A stretch of 64,000 nt of DNA, taken from Rutidosis leptorrhynchoides (taxonomy: Eukaryota; Streptophyta; Magnoliopsida; Asterales; Asteraceae). Made by a program: the position numbers and the translations under genes. The notes beneath the pieces are model-generated. The model was not told the DNA's origin. It saw only the letters and a program-made list of their open reading frames with translations, and searched no databases. Below, piece by piece: positions 35,301 to 47,000 of the stretch. Positions within the stretch are counted from its first letter, which is position 1, and each line of letters begins with the position of its first letter. The stretch lies in the NCBI RefSeq assembly GCF_046630445.1, contig NC_092340.1, positions 364,106,001 to 364,170,000 of the forward strand, given 5' to 3'.

Positions 35301-38300
35301 CACGTGGAAGAGCGTTTGTTATTAATGCTAGAGAGGCACGAGAAGACCCGGAGCTTGTTACGGGTACGTTTACCATTAATAACTTATCAGCATCTATTTT
35401 ATTTGATACTGGCGCCGATAGAAGTTATGTGTGTAGAAATTTTTACACCAAATTGAATTGTTCATCATTACCTCTAGATGCTAAGTACTTGATTGAGTTA
35501 GCTAATGGTAAACTAATTAAAGCCGATAAAATTTGTCGTGGTTGTGAAATAAATCTAGCCGGAGAAACGTTTAAAATCGACTTAATACCCGTAGAATTAG
35601 GAGGTTTTGATGTAATAGTCGGCATGGACTGGATGTCCAAAATAGGAGCGGAAGTTGTTTGTGCTAAGAAGGCAATTCGTATTCCTGGTAAGGATAAAAT
35701 ACCGGTGATGATTTATGGAGAGAAGGGTAATTCAAAGCTAAAACTCATTAGCTGTTTGAAAGCCAAGAAGTGTTTAGAAAAGGGATGTTACGCTATTTTA
35801 GCACATGTTAATAAAGTCGAAAAGAAAGAAAAGCGCATCAATGACGTGCCTGTGGCAAGAGATTTTCCTGAAGTTTTTCCGGAAGAATTGCCGGGATTAC
35901 CTCCATTTAGATCGGTAGAATTTCAAATAGATTTAGTACCAGGAGCTGCACCAGTGGCTCGTGCTCCATATAGACTTGCACCGTCCGAATTAAAAGAACT
36001 TCAAAGTCAGTTAAAAGAATTACTGGACCGTGGATTCATACGACCGAGTACTTCACCGTGGGGAGCTCCAATTTTGTTTGTTAAGAAGAAAGATGGATCT
36101 TTTAGGATGTGTATAGACTATCGTGAATTAAATAAGTTAACTATCAAGAATCGATATCCACTACCGAGAATTGATGACTTATTTGATCAATTGCAAGGAT
36201 CATGTGTTTATTCGAAAATCGACTTAAGATCGGGCTATCATCAACTACGCGTTAAAGAAGAGGACATTCCGAAAACTGCTTTTCGGACACGTTATGGTCA
36301 TTACGAATTTTTGGTTATGCCGTTTGGATTGACAAATGCGCCAGCTGTATTCATGGACCTCATGAATCGAGTTTGTAGTCCGTATTTAGATAAGTTTGTT
36401 ATCGTTTTCATTGATGATATTCTTATCTATTCCAAGAATGAGCAAGAGCATGAAGAGCATTTAAGGTTGATATTGGAGTTGTTAAGAAAAGAACAGCTAT
36501 ATGCTAAATTTTCTAAGTGTGCTTTTTGGTTGAAAGAAGTGCAATTTCTTGGCCATGTTGTTAATAGCGAAGGAATTCAGGTTGATCCAGCAAAAACTGA
36601 AGCTATTGAAAAATGGGAGACTCCTAATACACCAACTAAGATACGCCAATTTTTGGGTTTAGCCGGTTATTATAGAAGATTTATTCAAGATTTTTCCCGA
36701 ATAGCTAAGCCGTTGACAGCGTTAACGCAAAAAGGGAAGAAATATGAATGGACCTCGGAGCAGGAGAACGCATTTCAAATACTGAAGAAGAAGTTAACTA
36801 CGGCGCCTATATTATCGTTACCAGAAGGGAACGATGATTTTGAAATATATTGTGACGCTTCGCGACAAGGTTTTGGTTGTGTTCTTATGCAACGGAAGAA
36901 AGTTATTGCATTTGCATCCCGACAATTGAAGATTCACGAGCGAAATTATACGACGCATGATCTAGAATTGGGAGCAGTCGTGTTTGCATTGAAGATGTGG
37001 AGACACTACTTGTATGGGGTTAAATTCACTGTGTTTACTGATCATAAAAGCCTTCAACATATTTTTGATCAGAAACAATTGAACATGAGGCAACGTAGGT
37101 GGGTCGAGTTAATAAACGACTATGATTGTGAAATTCGTTATCATCCCGGAAAGGCGAACGTGGTGGCCGATGCTTTAAGCAGAAAGGAACGAGAACCAAT
37201 TCGAGTTCGAGCAATGAATATAAAAATTCGCATGAATCTCAACTCACAAATCAAAGAAGTTCAACAAGAAGCACTCAATAAAGAAAACATAAAGAATGAA
37301 ATAATGAAGAAGTATGAGAAGCAACTCGTTATACGGGAAGACGGAATTAGATATTTTGCAAATCGTATTTGGGTACCGAAGTTGGGTGGATTAAGGAAGT
37401 TGATATTGAACGAGGCACATAAGACAAGATACTCGATACATCCTGGAGTTGGAAAGATGTATCAAGATCTTAAGACACGTTATTGGTGGCCTAACTTAAA
37501 GACCGACGTTGCAACATATGTTGGGGAATGTTTGACTTGTTCCAAAGTCAAAGCAGAACATCAAAAGCCGTCAGGGTTACTTCAACAACCAGAAATCCCA
37601 GAATGGAAATGGGATGGTATTACCATGGATTTCATCACGAAGTTACCAAAGACTGCCTGGGGATACGACACCATTTGGGTGATTGTTGATCGTCTCACCA
37701 AGTCTGCACATTTCTTGCCTATAAAGGAAACGGATAGAATGGAGAAACTATTACGATTGTATATAAAGGAAGTTGTTTCAAGGCATGGAATACCTATTTC
37801 CATTATATCCGATCGTGATAGTAGATTTACCTCAAAGTTTTGGCAATCACTACAGGAAGCACTAGGAACTCGTTTGGATATGAGTACCGCATATCATCCG
37901 CAGACCGACGGGCAGAGTGAAAGAACAATTCAGACTCTTGAAGACATGCTCAGGGCATGTGTGGTCGATTTTGGAAACGGATGGGATAAATATCTACCGT
38001 TAGCAGAATTCTCGTATAATAATAGTTATCATGCGAGCATTGGAGCTGCGCCATTCGAAGCATTGTATGGAAGGAAGTGTAGATCTCCTATCTGTTGGAA
38101 TGAAGTAGGAGATCGACAATTAACTGGTCCCGAGATCATACATGAAACGACCGAGAAGATAGTACAAATCAAGGAGAGATTGAAAACAGCTCGTAGTCGC
38201 CAAAAGAGCTACGCCGATGTTCGAAGGAAACCATTAGAGTTTCAGGTCGGGGACATGGTTATGCTAAAGGTGTCACCTTGGAAAGGTGTAATACGTTTCG

Positions 38301-41300
38301 GTAAAAGAGGTAAACTGAACCCAAGATATGTAGGCCCGTTCAAGATCATCGAACGCATTGGACCGGTAGCTTATCGACTCGAGTTACCGCAACAACTCGC
38401 CGGAGTACATAATACCTTTCACGTCTCAAACCTTAAGAAGTGTCTTGCAAAGGAAGACCTCACCATTCCTCTTGAAGAAATCCATGTCGACGAGAAACTA
38501 CAATTCGTCGAAGAACCAATTGAAATCATGGACCGTGAAGTTAAACAGCTCAAACAGAGCAATATACCGATTGTTAAGGTTCGTTGGAATGCTAGAAGAG
38601 GTCCCGAGTTTACTTGGGAACGAGAGGATCAGATGAAACGAAAGTATCCGCATTTGTTTCTCGATGACGCAAAATAGGTACAATTTTAAAATTTCGGGAC
38701 GAAATTTATTTAACGGGGAGGTAATGTAACGACCCGCACTTTTTCGATCATTCTATACTTATAAGATTAATATTTACATAAATTAAACCTTGCCAACATG
38801 ATAAGCAATCCAAATTGTCGAGATTTATATTTCCGAAAAGAGTTTTACACAACGTTTGACCGTCTAGTTTGACCGATGATATCACGAACTATACAAAATA
38901 TGATAATTATACGTTTGTGTATATATATGTATATATACATATTTAACATGATTAATGAATGTTTTAATACCTCATTTTATATTAATAACAACAAGTTATA
39001 AGTATATTTTGAAACTACTAACTTAAGTTTTCAAAATGATAACAATACGTAACGTTACTTGACTTAAATACTTAAGACATATAATGTTTATACATATATT
39101 GTATATGTAATGTATTTAATCACTTTTAAAGACTTAAATACATAAAACCATGTAAGTGTATTCACAAAAGATAGCTATATTTGAATCCTCTTTCCATTTT
39201 TCACAAAATTTCCATACGTATACCTAGAGTATTTGTACTCGTATCATACCAAGCTTCTATACGTATTTACTAATAGTAAATACACATCAAATCACACCTA
39301 ATCAGCTGCTATTGTTGCCCTCATCAAGAGGGAATTCCTTTTTGACATTTACCATCAATAATTACACAAGATTACAAGTAAGAATTTTGTTTTTGTCCAT
39401 CCTTGGCCACGTTTTTAAGGAGGGATATGGATCCTCACTTTCATTCATTTTAACTTCAAATTTCCTAAGATAAACACACACTCTCTCTTTACTCTTAAAC
39501 TCCATAAACATTCAGCAACTTACCTTGAAGATCTAGCTTCAAAAACCATACTAAAACACCATAAGAAAACCATACAAAAACACTTCAAGAAAACCTTCCA
39601 AGAACACCAACTTACTTCCAATCTTTCATCCACTTCTATCACCCTTTTGATTCTAGCTTCTTACTCCTCTTTTACAGCAAACTTATCCAAGGAACTTGAG
39701 GTAGAATCTATGTTCATAACCTTATTCAATTCATATATATATAGCTATCTTATTTTGTGGTACAAAAGTTTAACAACAAGAACATAGTTTGAATGTTTTC
39801 AAACTTGTTTGCAAACTAAATAGATCCTTCTAACTTAACTTTTAAAATACTTCAAGACATGTAACATAACTTATTTATATGTTAATTTAACAAGGTAAAA
39901 CTTGGTTTTTCAAAGTATAAGTATTTTTGGAAAAATGGTCATTAAATGATTTTGTTGTAACAAAATGTTTAACTTCATATGTTTCACTAAACTATCACCT
40001 ATGCCGTATGATTTTGAATACAAACCAAGGTATTTACAGTTCATAGTCTTAGAGAAGAACTCGATCCAAGAAGATGGCAATTTGAATCAACGAAAACGGA
40101 CTTGTAACGAAGAAACTATGACCGAAACAAAATTGGTTATCCAAGACTTAATTGACTTCGGGATTCATTGGAAAAATTTACATAAAATCACATCTTTATA
40201 AGATAACATGATATTTTATATATATGTACTTACAATTCAATTTTATATGGTTCAGGATCACCCGTAAACAACACGAGAAGATTAATCATAAGATCCCATG
40301 ATTGTACGCAACACGTCATTTGACAACACCGGTACCATGGGTCAAGATTAATCTCGACCAATACATATACGATGGGGTTTTATTTATTTCGTTGGGGGTT
40401 TTGTTTATTGCGGGTATATTAAACATCTAAAAATGAACCATTAAAATTGAATTACTAACATCGGAATGCTAACTACGGACTAAGGAAATATTCAAAATAT
40501 TAAAAGTATAACAAGTATATATATATATAACGTTTGTTTTAAAATGAAAACATATTGATATATTATATATGGATAGGTTCGTGATATCAACCGGAAGACC
40601 GAGTCAAAATATATATATCATCAAGACAAGTGTGAGTATATAGTCCCACTTTTAAACTCTAAATATTTCGGGATGAGAATACATGCATTTTATGTTTTAC
40701 GATATGGACACAAGTAACTGAAAAATATGTTCTACGTTGAGTTGTACCACTGGCATACTTCCCTGTAGCTTGGTAACTAATATTTACAGCGGTATTGTAA
40801 ACGCGAATCCTGTTGATAGATCTATCGGGCCTGACAACCCCAACCGGACTGGACGACCAGTATTCAACGGTTGCACAGTACTTCGTTTTGTGACTACACT
40901 TGGTACGGTGTAGTAAGATTTCATATTAAAGGGAATATGCAACGTGAAAATGTTAAGTATGGTTACCAAGTGCTCAACTACTTAGAATACTTTTATTAAA
41001 CTGTTTATATACGAAATCTTGTGGTCTATATATATATTGCTACCGGCATTAAACCTATATCTCACCAACTTTATGTTGACCTTTTAAAACATGTCTATTC
41101 TCAGGTGATTTCTAAAGCTTCCGCTACATCATGTTGGATCTAACCAGGATCTTGCGTACGCATGTTTGTGTCAAAAATAAAACTGCATATCCGAGATGTT
41201 GTATTGTAAAATATGCTAGAAACCGTGTTGTTGTCATCATTTGTAAAGTTTGTAAGTCGAAGATTATCGCTAAACGTTAATCTTCTTTTTATTGTCTTAA

Positions 41301-42251
41301 GCTTGTAACAAAAATAATGGTTATGGTTTGTAATGTATAATATATGCAGTTTTCTTTCAAAAATGTCTCATATAGAGGTCAATACCTCGCAATGAAATCA
41401 TACGTTATCTAACGCGTTCTTATGGTTAAGGACGGGTTATGACAAAATGCATATCGGAAAAGGTCATGACTGGATGAGGTACATCCTGCTTGTAGTAGTT
41501 ATCCACCTCCTGTTGTTCCAAATTCTCGGCAGGAGCATTGCGGGCTTGGGATGAAGATTCACCCCTTTCATTCTGCAAAACACATCAAACACAAATTTTG
41601 TGCATCCAAATATGCATTAGTGTCAGCAAAATCATCAATCAAAATAATTACAATGACATTATCAATTTATATCAAACTTAAGCTTATTTTCACATTTTTA
41701 TCAAATCTACACTTTTTCAAATAAGCATATACGAAAATTTTTGCCAAGTTCATAAGTATTCAACTCAAATAACATGTCAAAATAATCATTACTAACAATC
41801 AAACAAGTCTCAAATGGCATTATCTTTCAAAAATCAAGTTCATGAATTTTAGACTTGAAAAAGTCCACTTTAATTCTCAAAATCATGTTTAGGCTCAAAG
41901 TTTGGATCATTTAACTACCTAGACATGTTACACTACTCAATTTAGCAACAATTCATGACAAAAATCGGCCATAACCTGTTTATATCAAAAAGCCCCAAAT
42001 TTGCTCAAGAACACAAACCCTAGATTATTCAAAATTTGAAGTTTAAGGCTTCTAATCATGTTAAACAGCATCAATCTAGGTTATACAAGCATAATACATA
42101 AACAATTTAAGTCTAATTACACTAAAAAGCATCAAAATCAAATTGGGGAAAAAATAGCTCAAGAACACCAAAATTCGGATTAAATGGTGTTTTAGGTGTA
42201 GAAATTTACCGTTTTTCTTGAGTAATTCTTAGATAGCATCCTTCTCAACAT
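29331..42251 (-). CDS. Element B env-position ORF (Athila ORF1-type), probably spliced, split by insertion D
   Basis: Three blocks are read on the minus strand. Exon 1 is 42251-42210 (14 codons, [14 protein letters not shown]), followed by donor G|GTAAAT. The acceptor TTTTGCAG lies at about 41580-41573, and exon 2 starts at 41572 ([14 protein letters not shown]). Exon 2 continues to the AAATG target site and, past element D, from 30554 to 29331 ([14 protein letters not shown] ... stop). The intron (about 637 nt, phase 0) has in-frame stops, so splicing is needed for this start. The C-terminal 400 residues are uninterrupted and homologous to A's env-position protein ([20 protein letters not shown]; then [20 protein letters not shown]). 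The tail is rich in Q, P and aromatic residues (NPYWYQYHP). No signal peptide or membrane span is obvious. The first ten residues of the local frame at 30581-30555 come from D's LTR and are not part of the gene. Insertion of D inactivates it. Confidence 0.7.
30555..33274 (+). repeat. Element D 5' LTR
   Basis: 2720 bp, TGTAACGACCC...GGTTATGACA. AT-rich; the frames 31795-32031 (+) and 32614-32799 (-) occur identically in the other LTR and have no protein features. Confidence 0.97.
33277..33290 (+). other. Element D primer binding site (initiator tRNA-Met)
   Basis: TGGTATCAGAGCCA two bases after the LTR. This is the usual plant Ty3 chromovirus primer site. Confidence 0.92.
33451..33903 (+). CDS. 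Element D leader ORF: small acidic protein of unknown function
   Basis: 150 codons from ATG 33451 ([17 protein letters not shown]) to TAG, between PBS and gag and 355 bp before the gag ATG. It is strongly acidic, with three to four SEPEEE repeats (33600-33653, an 18-bp DNA unit). After these come a lysine-rich KKRKANELE segment that could act as a nuclear signal, a P/I/A/S-rich stretch, and a basic end ([18 protein letters not shown]). T1 has a longer ORF in the same location that also starts MS(D/G) and is acidic, which argues that it is a real element gene. D's version lacks the duplicated module and coiled coil seen in T1. No family recognised. Confidence 0.6.
   Translation: MSGSKLIITFSDSESEPSYGVPVINISDDESDIFGEDSQIPDEPTIENPESEPEEESEPEEESEPEEEIQEITKDEFELGKKRKANELENPNPEFNENDVAPIPLNTTTPIPAIPISAIPASSSSAPQPKRRETARIRVGGFPGHKCFGK
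33904..34258 (+). other. Element D spacer between leader ORF and gag
   Basis: AT-rich, no gene. It ends TTATTTTCTTTCATTAG three bases before the gag ATG (34259), a strong 3' splice-site look-alike in the same position as in T1. Confidence 0.5.
34259..38677 (+). CDS. Element D gag-pol polyprotein, intact, 1472 aa
   Basis: One ATG-to-stop frame. Gag (about 1-260) contains [18 protein letters not shown] and TWWKNYV. Three CCHC-type knuckles follow at about 271-341 ([40 protein letters not shown]). The protease has [13 protein letters not shown] near 382. RT spans about 545-800, with [20 protein letters not shown] near 619 and FIDDILIYS near 717. RNase H has [14 protein letters not shown] and [11 protein letters not shown]. 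Integrase starts with an HHCC zinc domain (HPG...CLTCSKVK) followed by a DDE core (MDFITKLP near 1122, [20 protein letters not shown]) and a GPF/Y-type module ([19 protein letters not shown]). The last 50 residues ([27 protein letters not shown]) look like the divergent chromodomain of Tekay-lineage chromoviruses. No lesion seen. It would assemble particles, copy RNA to DNA and integrate the product, with the chromodomain steering target choice. Confidence 0.95.
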   Translation: MARLNRMTEQELEELINQRVNDRMLWVEAARAAAVNPNPRVGCTYKTFQACKPSSFSGTEGPIGLTRWIEKMETVFKISGCDEKDMTKFASCTLQDSALTWWKNYVKAVGGDVAYDTPWEEFKAMIITEYCPRNEVIKLEDELRSLKVVGTEITNYNQRFMELVLLCPELVPTEARKIEMYKGGLPRKVKANVTASKPKTIHEAITMANELMDQVILDKKAFNTEVKVLGNKKKWNGGYDRGNQQQPYKKQETTKGAGSGSGFGYKGQSPLCNRCHKHHFGYCSVLCTKCNRQGHLAEDCKALVTNANGNKTPATNANRTALANITCFGCGKQGHYKSQCPNQNGGPARGRAFVINAREAREDPELVTGTFTINNLSASILFDTGADRSYVCRNFYTKLNCSSLPLDAKYLIELANGKLIKADKICRGCEINLAGETFKIDLIPVELGGFDVIVGMDWMSKIGAEVVCAKKAIRIPGKDKIPVMIYGEKGNSKLKLISCLKAKKCLEKGCYAILAHVNKVEKKEKRINDVPVARDFPEVFPEELPGLPPFRSVEFQIDLVPGAAPVARAPYRLAPSELKELQSQLKELLDRGFIRPSTSPWGAPILFVKKKDGSFRMCIDYRELNKLTIKNRYPLPRIDDLFDQLQGSCVYSKIDLRSGYHQLRVKEEDIPKTAFRTRYGHYEFLVMPFGLTNAPAVFMDLMNRVCSPYLDKFVIVFIDDILIYSKNEQEHEEHLRLILELLRKEQLYAKFSKCAFWLKEVQFLGHVVNSEGIQVDPAKTEAIEKWETPNTPTKIRQFLGLAGYYRRFIQDFSRIAKPLTALTQKGKKYEWTSEQENAFQILKKKLTTAPILSLPEGNDDFEIYCDASRQGFGCVLMQRKKVIAFASRQLKIHERNYTTHDLELGAVVFALKMWRHYLYGVKFTVFTDHKSLQHIFDQKQLNMRQRRWVELINDYDCEIRYHPGKANVVADALSRKEREPIRVRAMNIKIRMNLNSQIKEVQQEALNKENIKNEIMKKYEKQLVIREDGIRYFANRIWVPKLGGLRKLILNEAHKTRYSIHPGVGKMYQDLKTRYWWPNLKTDVATYVGECLTCSKVKAEHQKPSGLLQQPEIPEWKWDGITMDFITKLPKTAWGYDTIWVIVDRLTKSAHFLPIKETDRMEKLLRLYIKEVVSRHGIPISIISDRDSRFTSKFWQSLQEALGTRLDMSTAYHPQTDGQSERTIQTLEDMLRACVVDFGNGWDKYLPLAEFSYNNSYHASIGAAPFEALYGRKCRSPICWNEVGDRQLTGPEIIHETTEKIVQIKERLKTARSRQKSYADVRRKPLEFQVGDMVMLKVSPWKGVIRFGKRGKLNPRYVGPFKIIERIGPVAYRLELPQQLAGVHNTFHVSNLKKCLAKEDLTIPLEEIHVDEKLQFVEEPIEIMDREVKQLKQSNIPIVKVRWNARRGPEFTWEREDQMKRKYPHLFLDDAK
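38709..38724 (+). promoter_or_regulatory. Element D polypurine tract
   Basis: TTAACGGGGAGGTAA directly before the 3' LTR (38725) is the purine-rich primer for plus-strand DNA synthesis. Confidence 0.8.
38725..41444 (+). repeat. Element D 3' LTR
   Basis: 2720 bp, equal in length and almost identical to 30555-33274; followed by target duplication AAATG (41445-41449). Confidence 0.97.
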
Positions 42252-42460
42252 GATTTTAGCAAAAAAATTGGTGATTAACGGTTAAAAATTGGGATTTTTG
42301 GGGGTGTTTTTCGGGTTTTTTTCGGCAGTATTTCGCAGCAGTTTTTTAGTTGTGGAGGTGTGTTTCATAAACTGATCGTTCAGCTCTTTTATTTTTTTTT
42401 CTGATTTTCGGTCCCTCCGCGAGTCGCGGAGGTTTTGCACTTCAAACTCCGCGAGTCGCG

Positions 42461-42500
<40 letters not shown>

Positions 42501-43454
42501 CATTAGCTTTTGAAACAATTAAGTACTTAATTTTAAAATTTTGTTTCCCTTGTTATTTAGGACGAGGTCGTTTCGGATCGATGTCCTAGTCCGTCCTTCG
42601 ACAAAATTTTAAAATTTGTCTTTTTGTAGCGATTGTTTTAAAAGCTAAGATTTTTGGGTTTTTTTAATGGTTTTGGCATACTTTAAATCAATAAGATTAA
42701 AAATAATGATAATAAAAGTTCTCGTCCCTCCCTCGGGTAAAGCAATTTCGGTTCAAAGACCTAGTCTTCAACTTACGACGAATTTTAAAAATCATATTCT
42801 TAACTTAATGAGATAAAGTAAATTTTTGTTTTTAAATTCACACAACTTAAATATAAAATTCAAAATTTATATTAAAAATTCACACCAAACTTAAAATTTG
42901 AAATGCATAAAATTAAAAATTAATATTTTAAAAATTAAAAATTCACACCAATCTTAATTTAAAAATTCATATTATAAATTCACACCAAACTTATATTAAT
43001 TTTTCAAATATTTACAATTTTAAATATATTGTTTTTACAGAGTTTACAATATTAATTTAAGATTTAAATATTAAGATAAAAAAAAATATGGTAAAAATAA
43101 AATTAAAAATCTTTTTGGCTTTTTATCCCACTTTAATCAATCAAATATTATCAAAAATATGCGCCCCTCTTTTCGGTAAAGTAATTTCGGTTCCAAGACC
43201 TAATTTAACTCATGACGAATTTTTGAAATATTTTGGGTTGATTGATTAAAGATATTTATACCTTAAGAATAAACGTTAAATTTCGCAGTGATGTAATAAA
43301 TTTTTGAATGATATCAATAATTTCGGTCGCCAAACCTAATTTTATTTAATACCAATTTAATACTTTTTAGCGAACAAATTAGCGTTTATTATCGAAAGGT
43401 TAAAAATAAAAATAAAAATAAAAACTGTACAGACATACCTGTGAAATAGATTTC
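42252..43454 (-). repeat. Element B spacer between accessory ORF and env, with GC near-palindromes and A/T runs
   Basis: Two near-palindromes CCTCCGCGAGTCGCGGAGG (42414-42432) and CTCCGCGAGTCGCGGAG (42447-42463) are followed by a T run of about 32 bases (42464-42495). These copy the LTR motif of B into the pol/env interval, as element A does with its own motif. The rest is AT-rich sequence with no gene; the lysine-rich frame 42282-42518 is produced by the T run. Confidence 0.8.
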
Positions 43455-43871
43455 TTAGTTATATGATCTATCCCATTCATAAGATAGTCGGTTTAATTGG
43501 TTTTCCATGGCTACATAGGCGTAACCTCGAGCATTCAGTATTTTTTCTTCTAAACATATGAACGGTCCGTCTCTGCATAAAGTAACAAATTCGGTATTTG
43601 AATAGGTTTGATTATTTGAACATTTACCTCCATGTGACCATTTTCCGCATTTGTGACATCGTTCTAGGTGTCGTGCTCTTCTTTTCGCTGCGGATTTTGA
43701 TTTTCCTTTACCAAATTGTAACTTATTATCTTCGCATCTGGATTCTTTTCTAACTCCGTCCATTCTTTCTCTGATTACTGATACTAATTCGCTCGGTAGT
43801 ATGTCATTATTTCTTTTAGTGATCAAAGCGTGTAGCATTAGACCATGGTTTAGTTCACAGGCAGTCTTCAT
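43455..43871 (-). CDS. Element B accessory ORF with a zinc-finger-like motif, 138 aa
   Basis: On the minus strand between gag-pol and the env-position gene, ATG 43871 (MKTACELNHGLMLHALITKR) to stop. It has a basic middle (GKGKSKSAAKRRARHLE) followed by CHKCGKWSHGGKC, a CX2CX4HX3C pattern resembling a zinc knuckle with one residue fewer than normal. The C-terminus contains CRDGPFICLEEKILNARGYAYVAME. No stop or frameshift. It is absent from C and not seen in A. I do not recognise the family. A basic zinc-binding protein could bind nucleic acid, but this is inference. Confidence 0.6.
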   Translation of the reverse strand: MKTACELNHGLMLHALITKRNNDILPSELVSVIRERMDGVRKESRCEDNKLQFGKGKSKSAAKRRARHLERCHKCGKWSHGGKCSNNQTYSNTEFVTLCRDGPFICLEEKILNARGYAYVAMENQLNRLSYEWDRSYN

Positions 43872-44042
43872 TTTGTAAAAACCTAAAAAAATAAAAATTC
43901 AGAATGGGGGGAGAAGACTAGTTCTTTAGGGTCTGCTAGGGAAAGACCATACGTGTTCCATTTTCGAGAACTACACGAAAACAGACAATCTAACTCTAAC
44001 AGTAATACATATTATCCTTTAAAGACTTGATTCTCCCCACAC

Positions 44043-47000
44043 TTAGTTAGCTGTGGTGTCGAAATTGTGATTAACTTCGTTGTCGACTTCCATCGGACCA
44101 TGTATGTAATGTTTAACTCTGTGACCATTAACTTTAAATTCAATCCCATTTGAATTTATTAATTCTATCGTTCCGTATGGGAAAACTCTTTTGACTATGA
44201 ATGGTCCAGACCATCTTGATTTCAATTTTCCAGGAAATAGCTTGAATCGTGAATTGAAAAGAAGAACTCTGTCTCCTTCTTTAAATTCTTTTGAACTTCT
44301 GATTCTTTTATCATGCCATTTCTTCGTTCTTTCTTTATAGATTAACGAATTTTCGTATGCTTCATGTCTTAATTCTTCTAATTCGTTTAGTTGACTTAAT
44401 CGTAGACGTCCGGCTTCATGTAAATCAAGATTACATGTCTTCAAAGCCCAAAATGCTTTGTGTTCAATTTCTACTGGAAGATGACATGCTTTTCCATAAA
44501 CAAGTCTAAAAGGTGTGGTTCCAATTGGAGTTTTGTAGGCTGTTCTAAAAGCCCAGAGTGCATCCTCCAATTTAATGGACCATTCCTTCGGATTTGATCC
44601 TACGGTTTTCTCTAGAATACGTTTTAAAGCTCGGTTGGTATTTTCAACTTGTCCACTTGTTTGTAGATGATATGCGGTGGAGATTTTATGAGTTACTCCA
44701 TATCTTTTAAGAACTTTCTCAAGTTGATTATTACAGAAATGAGTACCCCGATCACTTATTAAAGCTTTCGGTGTTCCAAACCTTGCAAAAAGACGTTTTA
44801 AAAAGTTGACTACAACTCGTGCATCGTTAGTTGGGAGAGCTTGTGCTTCCGCCCATTTAGATACATAATCAATGGCTACGAGTATATATAAATTATTATG
44901 AGATTTTGGAAATGGACCCATAAAGTCAATACCCCAAATGTCAAATACTTCACATACTTGGATGACATTTTGTGGCATTTCATCACGTTGACTTATTTTT
45001 CCGGCCCTTTGACATGCATCACAGGATTTGCAAAGAAGGTGTGCGTCTTTGTAAATTGTAGGCCAATAGAATCCAGCTTCATAAACTTTTCTTGCTGTTA
45101 GTTGAGGCCCATAATGCCCTCCTGTTGGTCCTGTGTGACAATGGTTTAAAATTTTACTAGCTTCATCTCCAAATACACATCGGCGTATTATTCCATCGGG
45201 ACAACTTTTAAACAGATGTGGATCTTCCCAAAAATAGTGTTTTATATCACTGAAGAATTTCTTTCGTCTTTGGTACGATAATCCTTTTTCAAGGAATCCA
45301 CAAACTAAGTAGTTTGCATAGTCTGCAAACCATGGGATTTCTTTATAATCTATCTTCAATAGATATTCATCAGGAAAGTTGTCTTGTATGGCCGATTCAT
45401 TTAGAACTTCTAATTCGGGATTTTCAAGACGAGAAAGATGATCAGCGGCGAGATTTTCTGCTCCTCTTTTATCTCGGATTTCAATATCAAACTCTTGTAA
45501 GAGTAAGATCCAACGGATTAATCTTGGTTTAGCATCTTGTTTTGAAAATAGGTATCTAAGAGCAGAATGGTCTGTATAGACCACCGTTTTTGCTAGAACG
45601 AGATATGATCGAAATTTGTCAAAAGCAAAGACAATAGCAAGGAGTTCTTTTTCCGTAGTTGTATAGTTTGTTTGTGCTCCTTGTAATGTCTTACTAGCAT
45701 AATATATAGGTTGAAATCGTTTTTCAATCCTTTGTCCTAAAACGGCTCCCATTGCAAAATCACTTGCATCGCACATTAGTTCAAATGGTAGATTCCAATT
45801 TGGTGTTATCATGATCGGTGCATTAGTGAGTTTTTCTTTAAGAATATTAAAAGATTTGATACACTCATCTGAAAAGATGAATGGCGCATCCTTTTCTAGG
45901 AGTTTATTCATAGGAGTGGCAATTTTAGAAAAATCTTTTATGAAACGTCGGTAAAAACCGGCATGCCCTAGAAAACTCCTAACTCCTCTAACATTTGTGG
46001 GATGTGGAAGTTTAGCAATTACATCTTCTTTAGCTCTATCCACTTCAATTCCTTCTTTTGAAATTTTATGTCCAAGAACGATGCCTTCTTTAACCATGAA
46101 ATGGCATTTCTCCCAATTAAGTACTAGATTTGATTTTTCGCATCTAATTAGCATTCGTTCCAGATTAACTAGACATGATTTAAATGTATCACCGAAGACT
46201 GAAAAGTCATCCATGAATACTTCCATGCATTCTTCTATCATGTCGTGAAAAATCGCCATCATACACCTTTGAAAGGTTGCAGGGGCGTTACAAAGTCCAA
46301 ATGGCATGCGTTTGTAAGCAAAAGTACCATAAGGGCACGTGAATGTGGTTTTCTCTTGGTCCTCGGGTGCTATTGGAATTTGAAAATATCCGGAAAATCC
46401 ATCTAGAAAACAATAGTAACTATTTCCGGCTAATCTTTCCAACATTTGATCTATGAAAGGTAAGGGAAAGTGATCTTTTCTGGTGGCGTCATTTAATTTT
46501 CTATAATCAATACATACACGCCATCCTGTTACAGTCCTAGCAGGAATAAGCTCATTTTTCTCATTTGTAATGACAGTCATGCCACCCTTCTTAGGCACGC
46601 ATTGAACTGGGCTTACCCATGGACTATCAGAGATTGGATATATCAAACCTGCATCTAGCAGTTTAATAATCTCTTTCTTAACTACATCTTGCATATTAGG
46701 ATTTAGTCTTCGTTGGCGTTGCACATACGTTTTATGACCTTCTTCCATAAGGATTTTATGTGTGCAATACGAAGGACTTATTCCTTTAATATCATGAATC
46801 TTCCATGCAATGGCTGGTTTATGAGCTTTCAACACAGAAATGAGTTGTGATTTCTCATTTTCAGTAAGAGAAGACGATATTATTACAGGTAATTCAGATT
46901 CACCATGTAAATAAGCGTATTCCAAATGGTTTGGAAGTGGCTTTAACTCTAATTTCGGAGGTTCTTCTATCGATGATTTATATCGATATCTGTCTTCTTC

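Larger units (their letters stand above)
30555..41444 (+). mobile_element. Element D: Tekay/Del-like Ty3 chromovirus, complete and apparently intact
   Basis: LTRs 30555-33274 and 38725-41444 (2720 bp each) differ at one site that I could find (G at 32872 versus A at 41042). TSD AAATG is at 30550-30554 and 41445-41449. The order is LTR, tRNA-Met PBS, acidic leader ORF, a single gag-pol ORF, PPT, LTR; total 10.9 kb. All expected enzyme motifs are present and the frame is uninterrupted. It is inserted antisense into B's env-position gene, and is the youngest element in the window by LTR identity. Confidence 0.97.

Noticed and set aside
42282..42518. Lysine-rich 78-codon minus frame before B's env-position gene
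   Set aside because: The lysines come from a long T run; the frame has no homologue and overlaps the palindromic spacer.
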